Shown: one piece after another, positions 8,425 to 16,294 of the stretch
Layout of the letters: the number at the start of each line of letters is the position of its first letter
Position numbering within the stretch: position 1 is the stretch's first letter
NCBI GenBank assembly: GCA_034409055.1
Contig: DAOUMU010000034.1
Location: 1 to 51,108 of the forward strand
DNA: 51,108 nucleotides
Direction of reading: 5' to 3'
Source of the DNA: DAOUMU01 sp034409055
GTDB lineage: Bacteria > Chloroflexota > Anaerolineae > 4572-78 > J111
Position numbers and translations under genes: made by a program
The notes under the pieces: model-generated
What the model was told of the DNA's origin: nothing
The model's input: only the letters and a program-made list of their open reading frames with translations
Databases searched by the model: none

Positions 8425-8474
8425 AACTTTGCATTCGCTTGACCCCTTACCTTTGGATTGATTAAGGAGTATGT

Positions 8475-9845
8475 ATGAAATACCACATCTGGACAGCCGG
8501 CTGCCAGATGAACGTGGCCGACTCGCAGCGGGTCGGATCTGAATTGGAGAAGCTGGGCTATGGTTATACCCCCAGCTACCGGGAGGCCGACGTGGTGGTG
8601 CTCAACACTTGCGTGGTACGCCAGAGCGCCGAGGACAAGGCCACCGGCTTCTTGTGGAGCCTCAAGCCCCTGAAAGAAGCCAGGCCCCATAAAGTTATCG
8701 CTCTGATGGGCTGCATGGTGGGGGTGAGAGGTGGCCATAAATTGGCCAAAACCTTCCCCCACGTGGACGTGTTTATGCCGCCCAGCGAACCCGGTCCCCT
8801 GGTTGACTTTTTACTGGCTCGTGAGAAGGAGCAAACTGAGTTGGCCTATCGCCATCAATTGCAAGACGAAGCCCTGTCCCTGGTTTTACCCCTGCACCAA
8901 CAAAACAACCTGGTCAGCACCCATGTGCCTGTTATTTACGGCTGCAATCACGTTTGCACCTTCTGCGTCATCCCCTCCCGGCGGGGCCGGGAACGTAGCC
9001 GACCCGTGGGCGAAATTGCCGCCGAAATCCGCAGCCTGGTCGCCCAGGGCGTGCGTGAGGTGACTCTGCTGGGCCAGATTGTCGACCGGTACGGCTACGA
9101 CATAGCGGATGGCCCCCGCCTGCCCGACCTGCTGCGGGCCATCAACGCTATGGACGACCTGCACCGGATTCGCTTTTTGACCAGTCATCCCAACTACATG
9201 AGCGACGAATTACTGGACACCGTGGCCGAGTTGCCCAAGGTGTGCGAGCACATCGAAGTCCCCAACCAGGCCGGTGATGATGTTGTCCTGGCGCGAATGA
9301 AACGGGAGTACAGCATGGCCGAATATTACGATCTCATTGGGCGTATCCGGGAGCGTATGCCCGAGGTGTCCATTGCCACAGACATCATTGTCGGTTTCCC
9401 CGGCGAAACCGAGGCCCAGTTCCAGCGTACCCTGGACACCCTGGCCGAGTTGAAACTGGATGTCTGCCACGTGGCCATGTATTCACCGCGTCCGGGTACG
9501 GTCTCGGCCAAACTGATGGCGGATGACGTACCCCGCCAGGAGAAGAAACGTCGCCTGGACGCCGTCAACGCCTTACAGGAACAGATTGTGACCGAGATCA
9601 ATGCCAAACTCCTGGGACGCACGGTGGAGATTTTGGTCGAAGAAAAACACAAAGGCCGCTGGAAAGGTCGCACTCGCACCAACAAGCTGGTCTTCTTTGA
9701 AGATGAGGGGGATACCAATTGGCAAGGTCAACTGGTCAACGTTGAAATCACCTGGACCGGACCGTGGAGTCTGCGGGGTACGTTGCCCGGTCAGAAAGCG
9801 CTCAAAGTGAGCCAGGAGCAGATACTGCTGCCGCTGATGGCGTAG
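8475..9845 (+). CDS. miaB: tRNA-2-methylthio-N6-dimethylallyladenosine synthase MiaB
   Basis: A 456-residue radical-SAM methylthiotransferase that adds the 2-methylthio group to i6A37 of tRNAs. The N-terminal UPF0004 domain has its cluster cysteines Cys10 (TAGCQMN), Cys46 (NTCVV) and Cys80 (MGCMVG). The radical-SAM motif is CNHVCTFC (Cys157, Cys161, Cys164). A TRAM domain occupies about the last 65 residues. AAGGAG at 8464-8469 lies 5 nt before the ATG. Length and motifs are typical of MiaB; the related MtaB or RimO are less likely because of the YGCNHVCTFC...RGRERSRP context. Flanked by remnants and repeats, so probably monocistronic. Confidence 0.92.
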   Translation: MKYHIWTAGCQMNVADSQRVGSELEKLGYGYTPSYREADVVVLNTCVVRQSAEDKATGFLWSLKPLKEARPHKVIALMGCMVGVRGGHKLAKTFPHVDVFMPPSEPGPLVDFLLAREKEQTELAYRHQLQDEALSLVLPLHQQNNLVSTHVPVIYGCNHVCTFCVIPSRRGRERSRPVGEIAAEIRSLVAQGVREVTLLGQIVDRYGYDIADGPRLPDLLRAINAMDDLHRIRFLTSHPNYMSDELLDTVAELPKVCEHIEVPNQAGDDVVLARMKREYSMAEYYDLIGRIRERMPEVSIATDIIVGFPGETEAQFQRTLDTLAELKLDVCHVAMYSPRPGTVSAKLMADDVPRQEKKRRLDAVNALQEQIVTEINAKLLGRTVEILVEEKHKGRWKGRTRTNKLVFFEDEGDTNWQGQLVNVEITWTGPWSLRGTLPGQKALKVSQEQILLPLMA

Positions 9846-10046
9846 GAGTAACGACTAACAGCACTTAAGAAAATAATCGGGTCATTGAAGTCGGGTTGCA
9901 TATAACAACGGATCATAGGGATTAAACGGATTTGATCCGATAAATCCTCGAATCCGTTGTTATATTTGTGAAATGCTATTACCCGATTAATTTTTTAACC
10001 TCATAAGTCGTCACTACAAACATTTTCCAGACATGCTTTAAGCAGA
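9846..10046. repeat. Nested palindromic element, copy 1 of the AATAATCGGG frame
   Basis: Outer arms TTAAGAAAATAATCGGG (9865-9881) and CCCGATTAATTTTTTAA (9982-9998) are inverted with two mismatches. Inside sits a separate palindrome: ATAACAACGGAT (9902-9913) with ATCCGTTGTTAT (9952-9963), itself containing CGGAT/ATCCG. After the right arm come CATAAGTCGTCACTACAAAC, matching a copy at 44883-44977 whose insert is different. No gene is seen. Confidence 0.7.
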
Positions 10047-10080
10047 ACAAGGGCTTTGAGATGACACTCAAAGCCCTTGT
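10047..10080. terminator. Perfect 14-bp hairpin downstream of miaB
   Basis: ACAAGGGCTTTGAG (10047-10060) pairs with CTCAAAGCCCTTGT (10067-10080) around ATGACA, followed by CTTATGTT. The stem is strong and A+T at its ends, but the T-tract is poor. It probably ends transcripts from the miaB side before the sigma-factor operon. Confidence 0.55.
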
Positions 10081-10122
10081 CTTATGTTGCCAATTGGACT
10101 ACGAACAGTAGCCAACCGACCA

Positions 10123-10143
10123 CGCAATACGCAATACGCAATA
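10123..10143. repeat. Heptamer tandem repeat CGCAATA x3
   Basis: Three exact copies of a 7-bp unit. Other heptamer arrays occur at 15736-15770, 48243-48273 and 46201-46214. Confidence 0.7.
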
Positions 10144-10218
10144 CGTCGTCAGTAGACCACCAGGCAAGATGGGAATGCCGTTTCCATAAAAAAACATGAC
10201 CTGATCTTATTATTTCTT

Positions 10219-10244
10219 TGCAACTTTTTACGTTATAATCCGTA
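10219..10244 (+). promoter_or_regulatory. Candidate ECF (sigma-W-like) autoregulatory promoter
   Basis: TGCAAC (10219-10224), 16 nt, CGTA (10241-10244). This matches the known ECF sigma-W pattern TGAAAC-N16-CGTA with one mismatch and lies upstream of an ECF sigma gene, as expected for autoregulation. A TATAAT at 10234-10239 inside it could serve the housekeeping sigma, but no matching -35 was found at the right distance. Confidence 0.5.
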
Positions 10245-10285
10245 GAGCATGGTGCAGACAGAAAAAAGGAATTCCAAACTGCCTC

Positions 10286-10972
10286 ATGCCAAATACTATA
10301 GTTTTTGGTCAACAGAATCTTATGACATCGTCCGTGGCAACGGAACCGGTCACAAAGAAGCAAATTACACCAGAAGTGCAGGCCCAGGAACAGGCTTGGG
10401 CCCTGGCCGCCCAAAAGGGCGATAGCGCAGCCTTTAGCCACATCGTCGACGCTTACCAGCGACCCGTTTACAACCTGTGCTATCGCATGCTGGGCGATAT
10501 GGTGGAGGCCGAAGATGCGGCCCAAGAAGCTTTTTTGCGCGCCTATACCAAACTGAAGACCTACAATCCCGACCGCAAATTCTCATCCTGGCTCTTGTCT
10601 ATCGCTTCCCATTACTGCATCGACCGGCTCCGGCAACGACGCTATCAAATGATTTCCTGGGATGACCTGCCGCCCTGGCGTTGGCTGCCCGATACGGATC
10701 CTCAACCCGAAGAAGCCACCCTGAAACACGAAGCCCACGACACCCTGTACCTGCTCCTCGACACTTTACCAGCCGATTACCGGGCGGTCACGATCCTGCG
10801 TTACTGGTACGAGATGTCTTACGACGAAATCGCCGAAACGCTCAACACGACCGTCAGTGCTATTAAAAGTCGTCTCTTTCGAGCCCGACAAATGTTGGCC
10901 AAGGCCGCCCAAGAAGTAGAAAAAGAAAGGCCAAAATGGCCCACTGATGTTGATCCGGATCAATGGCTCTAA
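10286..10972 (+). CDS. ECF-type RNA polymerase sigma factor
   Basis: A 228-residue sigma-70-family factor with only regions 2 and 4. Region 2 spans about residues 48-115 (VDAYQRPVYNLCYRML, then EDAAQEAFLRAY and FSSWLLSIASHYCIDRLRQRR). Region 4 spans about 155-210 (LPADYRAVTILRYWYEMSYDEIAETLN, given here in part, and SAIKSRLFRARQML). The ATG at 10286 has only a distant AAGGA; an in-frame ATG at 10322 is an alternative start. It is followed after 23 nt by a zinc-finger anti-sigma gene and then a bactofilin-like membrane protein, so it likely directs a cell-envelope response. The candidate promoter at 10219-10244 suggests self-activation. Confidence 0.9.
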   Translation: MPNTIVFGQQNLMTSSVATEPVTKKQITPEVQAQEQAWALAAQKGDSAAFSHIVDAYQRPVYNLCYRMLGDMVEAEDAAQEAFLRAYTKLKTYNPDRKFSSWLLSIASHYCIDRLRQRRYQMISWDDLPPWRWLPDTDPQPEEATLKHEAHDTLYLLLDTLPADYRAVTILRYWYEMSYDEIAETLNTTVSAIKSRLFRARQMLAKAAQEVEKERPKWPTDVDPDQWL

Positions 10973-10995
10973 CTCAATGGTAACGGAGAGACCCT

Positions 10996-11574
10996 ATGAC
11001 GAAAGATAACTTTACCGAAAAAATCTCTCTATGGTTAGATAATGAACTCAGCCCGACCGAAGTGGCCGAGCTGCAAGCCCACCTGGCTGACTGTCCGGTC
11101 TGCCACCAAACTTATCAGGCCATGCAGCAGGTCGATCACCTGTTTCGCATGGTGGCTAAACAGATGGTGGCCCCCAGCCCGGGTTTCACCCAAAGATTTG
11201 AAACCCGGCTGGCTGGACACCGGGTGGCCAAGCCGTGGCAGATTTGGCTGACCTTGGGGGCGCTTCTGCTCGGAACCCTGTTCCTTTTTGGCCTGGCGGG
11301 GCTTTTGGGCGGTCTGACGCTGGTCAGTGTGAGTGTCTCGGTGATTAATGTGGGCTGGTTTTACCAATGGCTGGTGACCTTCATGGAATCGGTCGACACC
11401 TTGTGTTTCTTTCTGAATGTGGGCGCTCTCTTCTTGAAAGCCAGTTTCTTGACCATGCAGCAACCCATTTTCTGGGGCTGCCTTTTAATTGGAATAATTA
11501 TCACCTGGCTCTGGGCGCGACTCATGCGAGCTCTGGCTCAACGTAGCGCCCCAATCGTTAACCTGATATTCTAA
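10996..11574 (+). CDS. Zinc-finger anti-sigma factor, membrane bound
   Basis: A 192-residue partner of the preceding sigma factor. The N-terminal zf-HC2 motif H-x3-C-x2-C is seen in AHLADCPVCHQTY (about residues 29-41), the part that holds the sigma factor in ZAS proteins. From about residue 82 there are three or four hydrophobic segments, putting the protein in the membrane with a cytoplasmic N-terminus. GGAGAG lies 5 nt before the ATG. The 23-nt gap to the sigma gene fits a bicistronic sigma/anti-sigma switch. The signal it responds to is unknown; release could be by proteolysis or conformational change. Confidence 0.88.
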   Translation: MTKDNFTEKISLWLDNELSPTEVAELQAHLADCPVCHQTYQAMQQVDHLFRMVAKQMVAPSPGFTQRFETRLAGHRVAKPWQIWLTLGALLLGTLFLFGLAGLLGGLTLVSVSVSVINVGWFYQWLVTFMESVDTLCFFLNVGALFLKASFLTMQQPIFWGCLLIGIIITWLWARLMRALAQRSAPIVNLIF

Positions 11575-11612
11575 CTCACACCGTAATACTTGATAGCAAA
11601 TGGAGAAAAATG

Positions 11613-12950
11613 ATGAAAAGAACAATTTTAACCCTAATCTTAAGCTTAATTTTACTATCAATATTTGCCACGCCGGTCCTGGCGCAGGAACCTGGTGGTG
11701 CCCAGGTCGTCTTTGGCGACAACCTCACCGTTGAAGGTGAACAAACCCTGGATCAAGATGTGGTCGTGTTTGGGGGCAACGTCGAGGTCGATGCTTCCAG
11801 CAAAATCACAGGGGATCTGGTCGTGTTTGGGGGCAGGGCCGACATCGATGGCACCATAGAGGGTGACATTGGTATGATTGGTGGCAATATCAACCTGGGT
11901 GAAACAGCCGTGGTTAAAGGTGACATTGGCCTGATTGGCGGCCGGGCTGACGTAGCTGAGGGAGCAGTGGTCAAGGGTCAAGTACGAAGGTTAAATCATT
12001 TTAATTTCGATTATGACTCTGACTGGGACAATGAGAAGGTCATTCCCGATATGCCCCCTATACCCACACCGCCATCTGTGCCAGATTTTCCCGGTTCACC
12101 CGATTTCCCTGACTCGTTTGAGTGGCCGAATCCTTTTCACTGGATCAGCCGGGTGGTCGGCGACATTGTCCGCACCATGGCCTTCGTGGTCGTCCTGGGT
12201 TTGCTAAGCTGGTTAGCGGCCGCCTTTATGCCTGAGCAAATGCTCAACGTGCGCCAAACCGTGGCCACATCGGCTCCGATGAGTTTTGGGGTAGGCTTAA
12301 TCACCCTGGTGGTTGTTGTGGCCGTCGGCTTCCTGCTGCTGCTGACCATCTGCCTGGCCTTTATCCCGATTTTGGCCTACATCCTGCTGGGGATTGCCGC
12401 CCTCTTTGGTTGGATTGTGATTGGGCAAATCATCGGCGAGCGACTGCTGGTGGCCAGCGGACGTTCCCAGCCCGGCTTTATCTTTTCCAGCATCTTCGGC
12501 GTGACCGTGCTGACCCTGTTGACCAAGATGCCGGTGATTGGGGAGATTCCTTGCATCGGTTTTATCTTCGGTCTGGCCGGTTTCCTGGTTGGGATCATCT
12601 TAACGATGACCGGCCTGGGCGCGGTTTTACTGACCCGCTTCGGTACACGTCCTTACCCGGCGCCGACTTACCCTTCATACTCCGGTGGTTCGTATCCTTC
12701 TTCTTCGTTCGGGACAGGCGTTCACTGGACAGATCCCGCCCCGGAGGTGGCTGAAGACGAGATGCCCGCCTCCGAAGCCGAGTTGAAGGCTAAAATCAAA
12801 GCGGCTCTGGCCGAAGCCGACAAGGGCAAAGGTACCCCTGACGAGGAAACTCCGGCAGACGAAGAACCAGATACAGATAAACCCACTCCCGATACACCCG
12901 ACGAGCCAGAACCCGATGATGAACCTGAACAAGGGCCTAAGAGGGGGTAG
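11613..12950 (+). CDS. Bactofilin-like (polymer-forming) multi-pass membrane protein
   Basis: About 445 residues. A signal peptide (to PVLAQE) is followed by a repeat of V-V-F-G-G/ I-G-G hexad-like turns (about residues 30-125), the beta-helix of the polymer-forming/bactofilin family, here outside the cytoplasm. A Pro-rich linker, four to five hydrophobic helices (about 175-350) and a long acidic Glu/Asp/Pro/Thr-rich tail follow. Two adjacent ATGs (11610, 11613) exist; GGAGA at 11602-11606 is better spaced for 11613. It is the third gene of the sigma/anti-sigma operon and is probably an envelope-stress effector or sensor. The acidic tail runs up to a tandem repeat. Confidence 0.8.
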   Translation: MKRTILTLILSLILLSIFATPVLAQEPGGAQVVFGDNLTVEGEQTLDQDVVVFGGNVEVDASSKITGDLVVFGGRADIDGTIEGDIGMIGGNINLGETAVVKGDIGLIGGRADVAEGAVVKGQVRRLNHFNFDYDSDWDNEKVIPDMPPIPTPPSVPDFPGSPDFPDSFEWPNPFHWISRVVGDIVRTMAFVVVLGLLSWLAAAFMPEQMLNVRQTVATSAPMSFGVGLITLVVVVAVGFLLLLTICLAFIPILAYILLGIAALFGWIVIGQIIGERLLVASGRSQPGFIFSSIFGVTVLTLLTKMPVIGEIPCIGFIFGLAGFLVGIILTMTGLGAVLLTRFGTRPYPAPTYPSYSGGSYPSSSFGTGVHWTDPAPEVAEDEMPASEAELKAKIKAALAEADKGKGTPDEETPADEEPDTDKPTPDTPDEPEPDDEPEQGPKRG

Positions 12951-12951
12951 A

Positions 12952-13044
12952 CAGTGGTCGGTTATCAGTGGTCAGTTATAGTGATCGGTTATCAGTGATC
13001 GGTTATCAGTGGTCAGTAATCAGTAGTCGGTAATCAGTTAGTCG
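12952..13044. repeat. Degenerate tandem repeat, GGTTATCAGTGGTC units
   Basis: Repeats of GGTTATCAGT/GGTAATCAGT alternating with GGTC/GATC fill the space after the bactofilin-like gene. The same words occur inverted at 13211-13250 across the end of murJ, so the two convergent genes are separated by a loose inverted repeat. Confidence 0.7.
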
Positions 13045-13061
13045 GAAAGCGGGTCAGATAT

Positions 13062-13091
13062 AAGGGGTGACACAGTTGTGTCACCCCTTTT
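13062..13091. terminator. Intrinsic terminator between convergent genes
   Basis: AAGGGGTGACAC (13062-13073), loop AGTT, GTGTCACCCCTT (13078-13089) and a TTTT run. A 12-bp perfect stem with T-tract on the plus strand, so it should end the sigma/anti-sigma/bactofilin operon. The other strand reads TTATAT after the stem and could also work for murJ. Confidence 0.75.
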
Positions 13092-13108
13092 GATTTGGGT
13101 GTGTTTCA

Positions 13109-13163
13109 TTTGTAGGGCAATTTGCTAAATTGCCCCCAAACAAGTTAGCAACTTGTTCTACAA
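13109..13163. repeat. Double-hairpin repeat module in a TTGTAG/CTACAA frame
   Basis: TTGTAG (13109-13114) and CTACAA (13158-13163) enclose two hairpins: GGGCAATTT-GCT-AAATTGCCC (13115-13135) and CAAGTT-AGC-AACTTG (13141-13155). A similar TTTGTAGA/TCTACA frame is found at 30322-30486. A partial AATAATCGGG frame (13168-13185) follows. Confidence 0.65.
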
Positions 13164-13229
13164 CTCATTAAGAAAATAATCGGGGCATAAATGAGCCACG
13201 GGAGCACGGGGCTGACCACTGATTACTGA

Positions 13230-14744
13230 TTACTGACGACTGACCACTACCCCCACCTTCCGCCGGATGACGGCCAGTTCTTCCAATCCAATCACATAGG
13301 CCAGGGCCACATACACTAACCCTCCCCCTAGAATACCTACCAGACCGCCCAGCCAGGTCGGATTGGCCGGCAAAAAGGGCTTTAAAGCCCACAAGGCCAG
13401 GCCCATGCCTCCTGCCACCAGGCTCATCTTACCGACGGCCTGACCCAGCCCCGGTTCGGCCAAACCGCCCATCAGGGGACGGAGCAACACGAGCAGGGCC
13501 ACCATCTCCAAGGTAACCGCAATCGAATTGGCCAGGGCCAACCCACCGTGCGGCGGCCAGCCCAACCGGGTAAAGAGATACATCAAACCCACACTCAAAC
13601 CGATATTGATCAACATGGCCACGATCCCTACCCCCACCGGCGTTTTAGTGTTTTTAAGGGCATAAAAAGCCCGGGTGGTGATTTCCACGACTGCGTGCCC
13701 GATCAGTCCCAACGAGAAGAAACTCAACGCCCAGGCCGTGGCGGCAGTTGAATCGGCGTCAAAAGCGCCCCGCTCTAGTAACAAGCGAATAATCGGTTCC
13801 CGTAAAATCAGCAGGCCCACAGCCGCCGGCAGGGTCAGAAATAGCATGTTGCGCAGGGTGATGCCGAAAATGCGCCGCATCTCGGCCCGCTCGTTCCGGG
13901 CTACCAAAGCGGCCAGGGTAGGAAAGAGGGCCGTGGCCACCGACTGGGCGATCACCCCCTGGGGCAGCAGCATAATGATCCAACCGTAATTGAGCGCGGT
14001 CAGGCTGCCCGCCGCCAGGCTAGAAGCCAAAATCGTATTGACCACAAAATTTAACTGCACAGCGGCCAGGCCCAATGTCCGGGGGGCCATCAGACGACCC
14101 ACCTCGTGCAGGCTGGCTTCTCGGGGGGCCAAGGTGGGCCGGTAGCGCATCCGCTGCTGGACTAAGCCCGGCACCTGCACCACCAAATGGGCCGTTGCGC
14201 CCAACACCACCCCCGCCGTTAGCCCCCGCACGCCCCAGGTAGGACCGAGTAGCCACGCCCCTAAAATAATGGCTCCATTGTAAATGACCGGGGCCAGAGC
14301 CGGCAGGAAGAAATGCTGGTGGGCGTTCAAAATGCCCATCATGACCCCACTGACGCCAAAAACCACCGTGGAGATGAGCATCCAGCGCATTAATTCGGTG
14401 GTCAAGGCTTGCTGGGCCGGGGTAAACTCCCCGTAGAAGGTCCGCACCAGCCAGGGAGCAAAAACAGCCGCCAGGCCGCCCAACACCGATAAAATGAGGA
14501 CCACCCAGTTGATAACCGCCGAGGCCAGCCGCCAGGCTCCGGGCAGATCACGATCGGTCAAATAGCCGGTAAAAACGGGGATAAAAGCCGAGCCGAGCGC
14601 TCCCCCGGCTACGAGGTAAAACAGAAAATCGGGCAGGCGAAAAGCGGCCAGGTAAGCGTCCATCTCCGCACTGGTCCCAAACTGGCGGGCAATGACCACC
14701 TCCCGCAGCAAGCCCAGCCCCCGGCTGGCTACAAACAGAACCAT
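13230..14744 (-). CDS. murJ: Lipid II flippase MurJ
   Basis: A 504-residue MVF-family protein with about 14 membrane helices that moves lipid II across the membrane for peptidoglycan synthesis. Family motifs include SRGLGLLREVVIARQFG near the start and PVFTGYL. Both ends are odd. Before the ATG at 14744 the frame still reads NPLDRIARAATLV, which matches the usual MurJ N-terminus, but this part has no start codon and no ribosome site and runs into GGTT repeats. The last residues VVVSRQ and the stop codon lie in the GTCAGT/AATCAGT repeat. The true start may be a non-standard codon further up, or the gene lost its first residues. Core family call is firm. Confidence 0.88.
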   Translation of the reverse strand: MVLFVASRGLGLLREVVIARQFGTSAEMDAYLAAFRLPDFLFYLVAGGALGSAFIPVFTGYLTDRDLPGAWRLASAVINWVVLILSVLGGLAAVFAPWLVRTFYGEFTPAQQALTTELMRWMLISTVVFGVSGVMMGILNAHQHFFLPALAPVIYNGAIILGAWLLGPTWGVRGLTAGVVLGATAHLVVQVPGLVQQRMRYRPTLAPREASLHEVGRLMAPRTLGLAAVQLNFVVNTILASSLAAGSLTALNYGWIIMLLPQGVIAQSVATALFPTLAALVARNERAEMRRIFGITLRNMLFLTLPAAVGLLILREPIIRLLLERGAFDADSTAATAWALSFFSLGLIGHAVVEITTRAFYALKNTKTPVGVGIVAMLINIGLSVGLMYLFTRLGWPPHGGLALANSIAVTLEMVALLVLLRPLMGGLAEPGLGQAVGKMSLVAGGMGLALWALKPFLPANPTWLGGLVGILGGGLVYVALAYVIGLEELAVIRRKVGVVVSRQ

Positions 14745-14778
14745 AACCAGGGTGGCAGCACGGGCAATGCGGTCAAGG

Positions 14779-14810
14779 GGGTTGGTTGGGTGGTTGGTTA
14801 GTTGGTTGGT
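14779..14810. repeat. GGTT-type tandem repeat at the murJ 5' end
   Basis: A run of GGTT with GGGT and TAGTT variants sits directly in front of the conserved MurJ N-terminal codons. Next to it (14811-14897) are near-repeats of CATTCGTCATTCGCC type. Confidence 0.65.
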
Positions 14811-14944
14811 CGTTCGTCATTCGCCACACCTGCCCTGCCTGTGCCCGTTTTTTGGGTATGGGTTGTCCATTCGCTTATTCGCCATTCGTCATTGTATCAC
14901 GCCTGCTGCTGGCTGACAATCACCCTCAGCTTAAAATCAGCAAC

Positions 14945-14973
14945 TTGAATTGGGACTTATTTTAAGCTATACT
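14945..14973 (+). promoter_or_regulatory. Sigma-70-type promoter of the pentapeptide gene
   Basis: TTGAAT (14945-14950), 17 nt, TATACT (14968-14973). Predicted start near 14980, 29-95 nt upstream of the possible start codons. Confidence 0.6.
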
Positions 14974-15074
14974 CTGCTAATCACCACTATGTTGAAAATA
15001 CCGATAGATTGCCCAATGGTAAGCTGAATGCTTGCAAAAACCAGGCGAAATCTATCGTCTGTCTGAATAAGCAC

Positions 15075-15668
15075 GTGGCTAATCCTGAACATATTGAGTT
15101 AGCCCGGCGCTATGCGGCCGGGGAGCGGGGGATGCGCCTGGAGCAGCTTGACCTCTCCGGAGCCGATCTAAGCGGTCTCGATTTTTCCCAGGCCTGGCTG
15201 CGGGATACCGATCTGAGCCAGGCCATTCTGCGGGGTTGTCGCTTCGTCGGTGCACCGATGCCCGGCACCAATTTCAGTCAGGCCGATCTAACGGGGGCCG
15301 ACCTGCACGGGGCCATTGCCGCTGGCGCCATTTTCAAGGGGGCTTGTCTGGTAGAGGCCAGCCTGCGTTCGGCCGACCTGTATGGAGCCGATCTGAGCCA
15401 GGCCAACTTGACCCGGGCCGATCTGGCTCAGGCTGACCTATCCCTGGTCCAGGCCAGGCAAGCCATCTTCACCGAGGCTCATCTAGCTCGAGCCATTCTT
15501 TTTTGCGCCAATCTGACCCAGGCTGATCTGCGGGACACCGATTTAGCCCAGGCCGAAAATGTCAGCAACGCCAAGTTTGAAGGGGCTCGCCTGCCAGCCG
15601 GCTACCGGCCGGTGAATAATCCCCGGCGGTCCCGCTTTGCCAGAGGACTTTTTGGCAGGAAAAAGTAA
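15075..15668 (+). CDS. Pentapeptide-repeat protein
   Basis: About 197 residues, mostly tandem A(D/N)Lxx five-residue repeats (about residues 25-165: LSGADLSGLDFSQA, then ADLTGADLHGA and ADLYGADLSQANL), which fold into a right-handed quadrilateral beta-helix. Start choice is open. GTG at 15075 gives MANPEHIELARRYAAG, the usual way such proteins begin (genome neighbours not seen); TTG at 15009 would add 22 residues without similarity. Neither has a good ribosome site. No membrane segment. Function is not predictable: pentapeptide proteins include topoisomerase-protecting DNA mimics and many of unknown role. The tail ends in Arg/Lys (RRSRFARGLFGRKK). Confidence 0.8.
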   Translation: MANPEHIELARRYAAGERGMRLEQLDLSGADLSGLDFSQAWLRDTDLSQAILRGCRFVGAPMPGTNFSQADLTGADLHGAIAAGAIFKGACLVEASLRSADLYGADLSQANLTRADLAQADLSLVQARQAIFTEAHLARAILFCANLTQADLRDTDLAQAENVSNAKFEGARLPAGYRPVNNPRRSRFARGLFGRKK

Positions 15669-15735
15669 TCGGATAAAAGCTAGTGCGTGAAACGTGAAAC
15701 GTGATGCGTGAAGTGTAATACGTGGTTAGACTTCA

Positions 15736-15770
15736 CGTGTTGCGTGTTGCGTGTTGCGTGTTGCGTGTTT
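15736..15770. repeat. Heptamer tandem repeat CGTGTTG x5
   Basis: Four exact CGTGTTG units plus a fifth ending in T. Around it (15680-15720) are looser AACGTGAAACGTG-like repeats and an inverted ACGCAATACGCA at 15780-15792. Confidence 0.8.
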
Positions 15771-15863
15771 CATTTCCCTTACGCAATACGCACTATGCCA
15801 GTGTCTGCGAAGGTAGGCCAAAATCTAAAGCATCTTTCTTTGCTTGGGAGGAGATACATTTCT

Positions 15864-16199
15864 ATGGCTAGCCCAGTCGATTTTACTACCGTTCAATGGG
15901 CCCGGAAGATGGTGGCTCTGAGTCAAAACTTTGCCGGTCTGTCCTCCGCCGATCTGCGTAAGCTCAGTAACTTTTTGGACAAGCTGGCCGATTTTCGTCA
16001 AAACGAGGCAGAGCTTTCGGAACAGCAGTTACAGGTAATTATGCAGGGCCTGCACACCAAGACGTTGGTCCGGCTGGAGACCCACAAGGGTGGTGCTTAT
16101 GTGGAGTTTACCGGCGGTGGCTTTGAGTATGAGCGTTTTCTCGTTCGACCCGACGGTAAGATACCCAATAACCGCTACGAAGCGAAGAAAGCAGGGTAA
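15864..16199 (+). CDS. Small uncharacterised protein
   Basis: 111 residues, not recognised. The ATG at 15864 follows GGGAGGAG (15846-15853) at 10 nt; an open frame continues upstream through heptamer repeats but is not supported. The protein is helical in the first two thirds (SQNFAGLSSADLRKLSNFLDKL) with a Gly-rich beta-like end (GGAYVEFTGGGFEYERF). It is soluble with no signal peptide. It lies 95 nt before the endonuclease III gene on the same strand and may share its transcript. No function assigned. Confidence 0.6.
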   Translation: MASPVDFTTVQWARKMVALSQNFAGLSSADLRKLSNFLDKLADFRQNEAELSEQQLQVIMQGLHTKTLVRLETHKGGAYVEFTGGGFEYERFLVRPDGKIPNNRYEAKKAG

Positions 16200-16294
16200 A
16201 GAGCAGAGGGGTAGGGGAGCAGAGGTGGTGTTCCTCATATTTGTTTCACACTCCCACTTGGCTTTTATCGCTGGCAAAGTTACAATAGCTGCTT

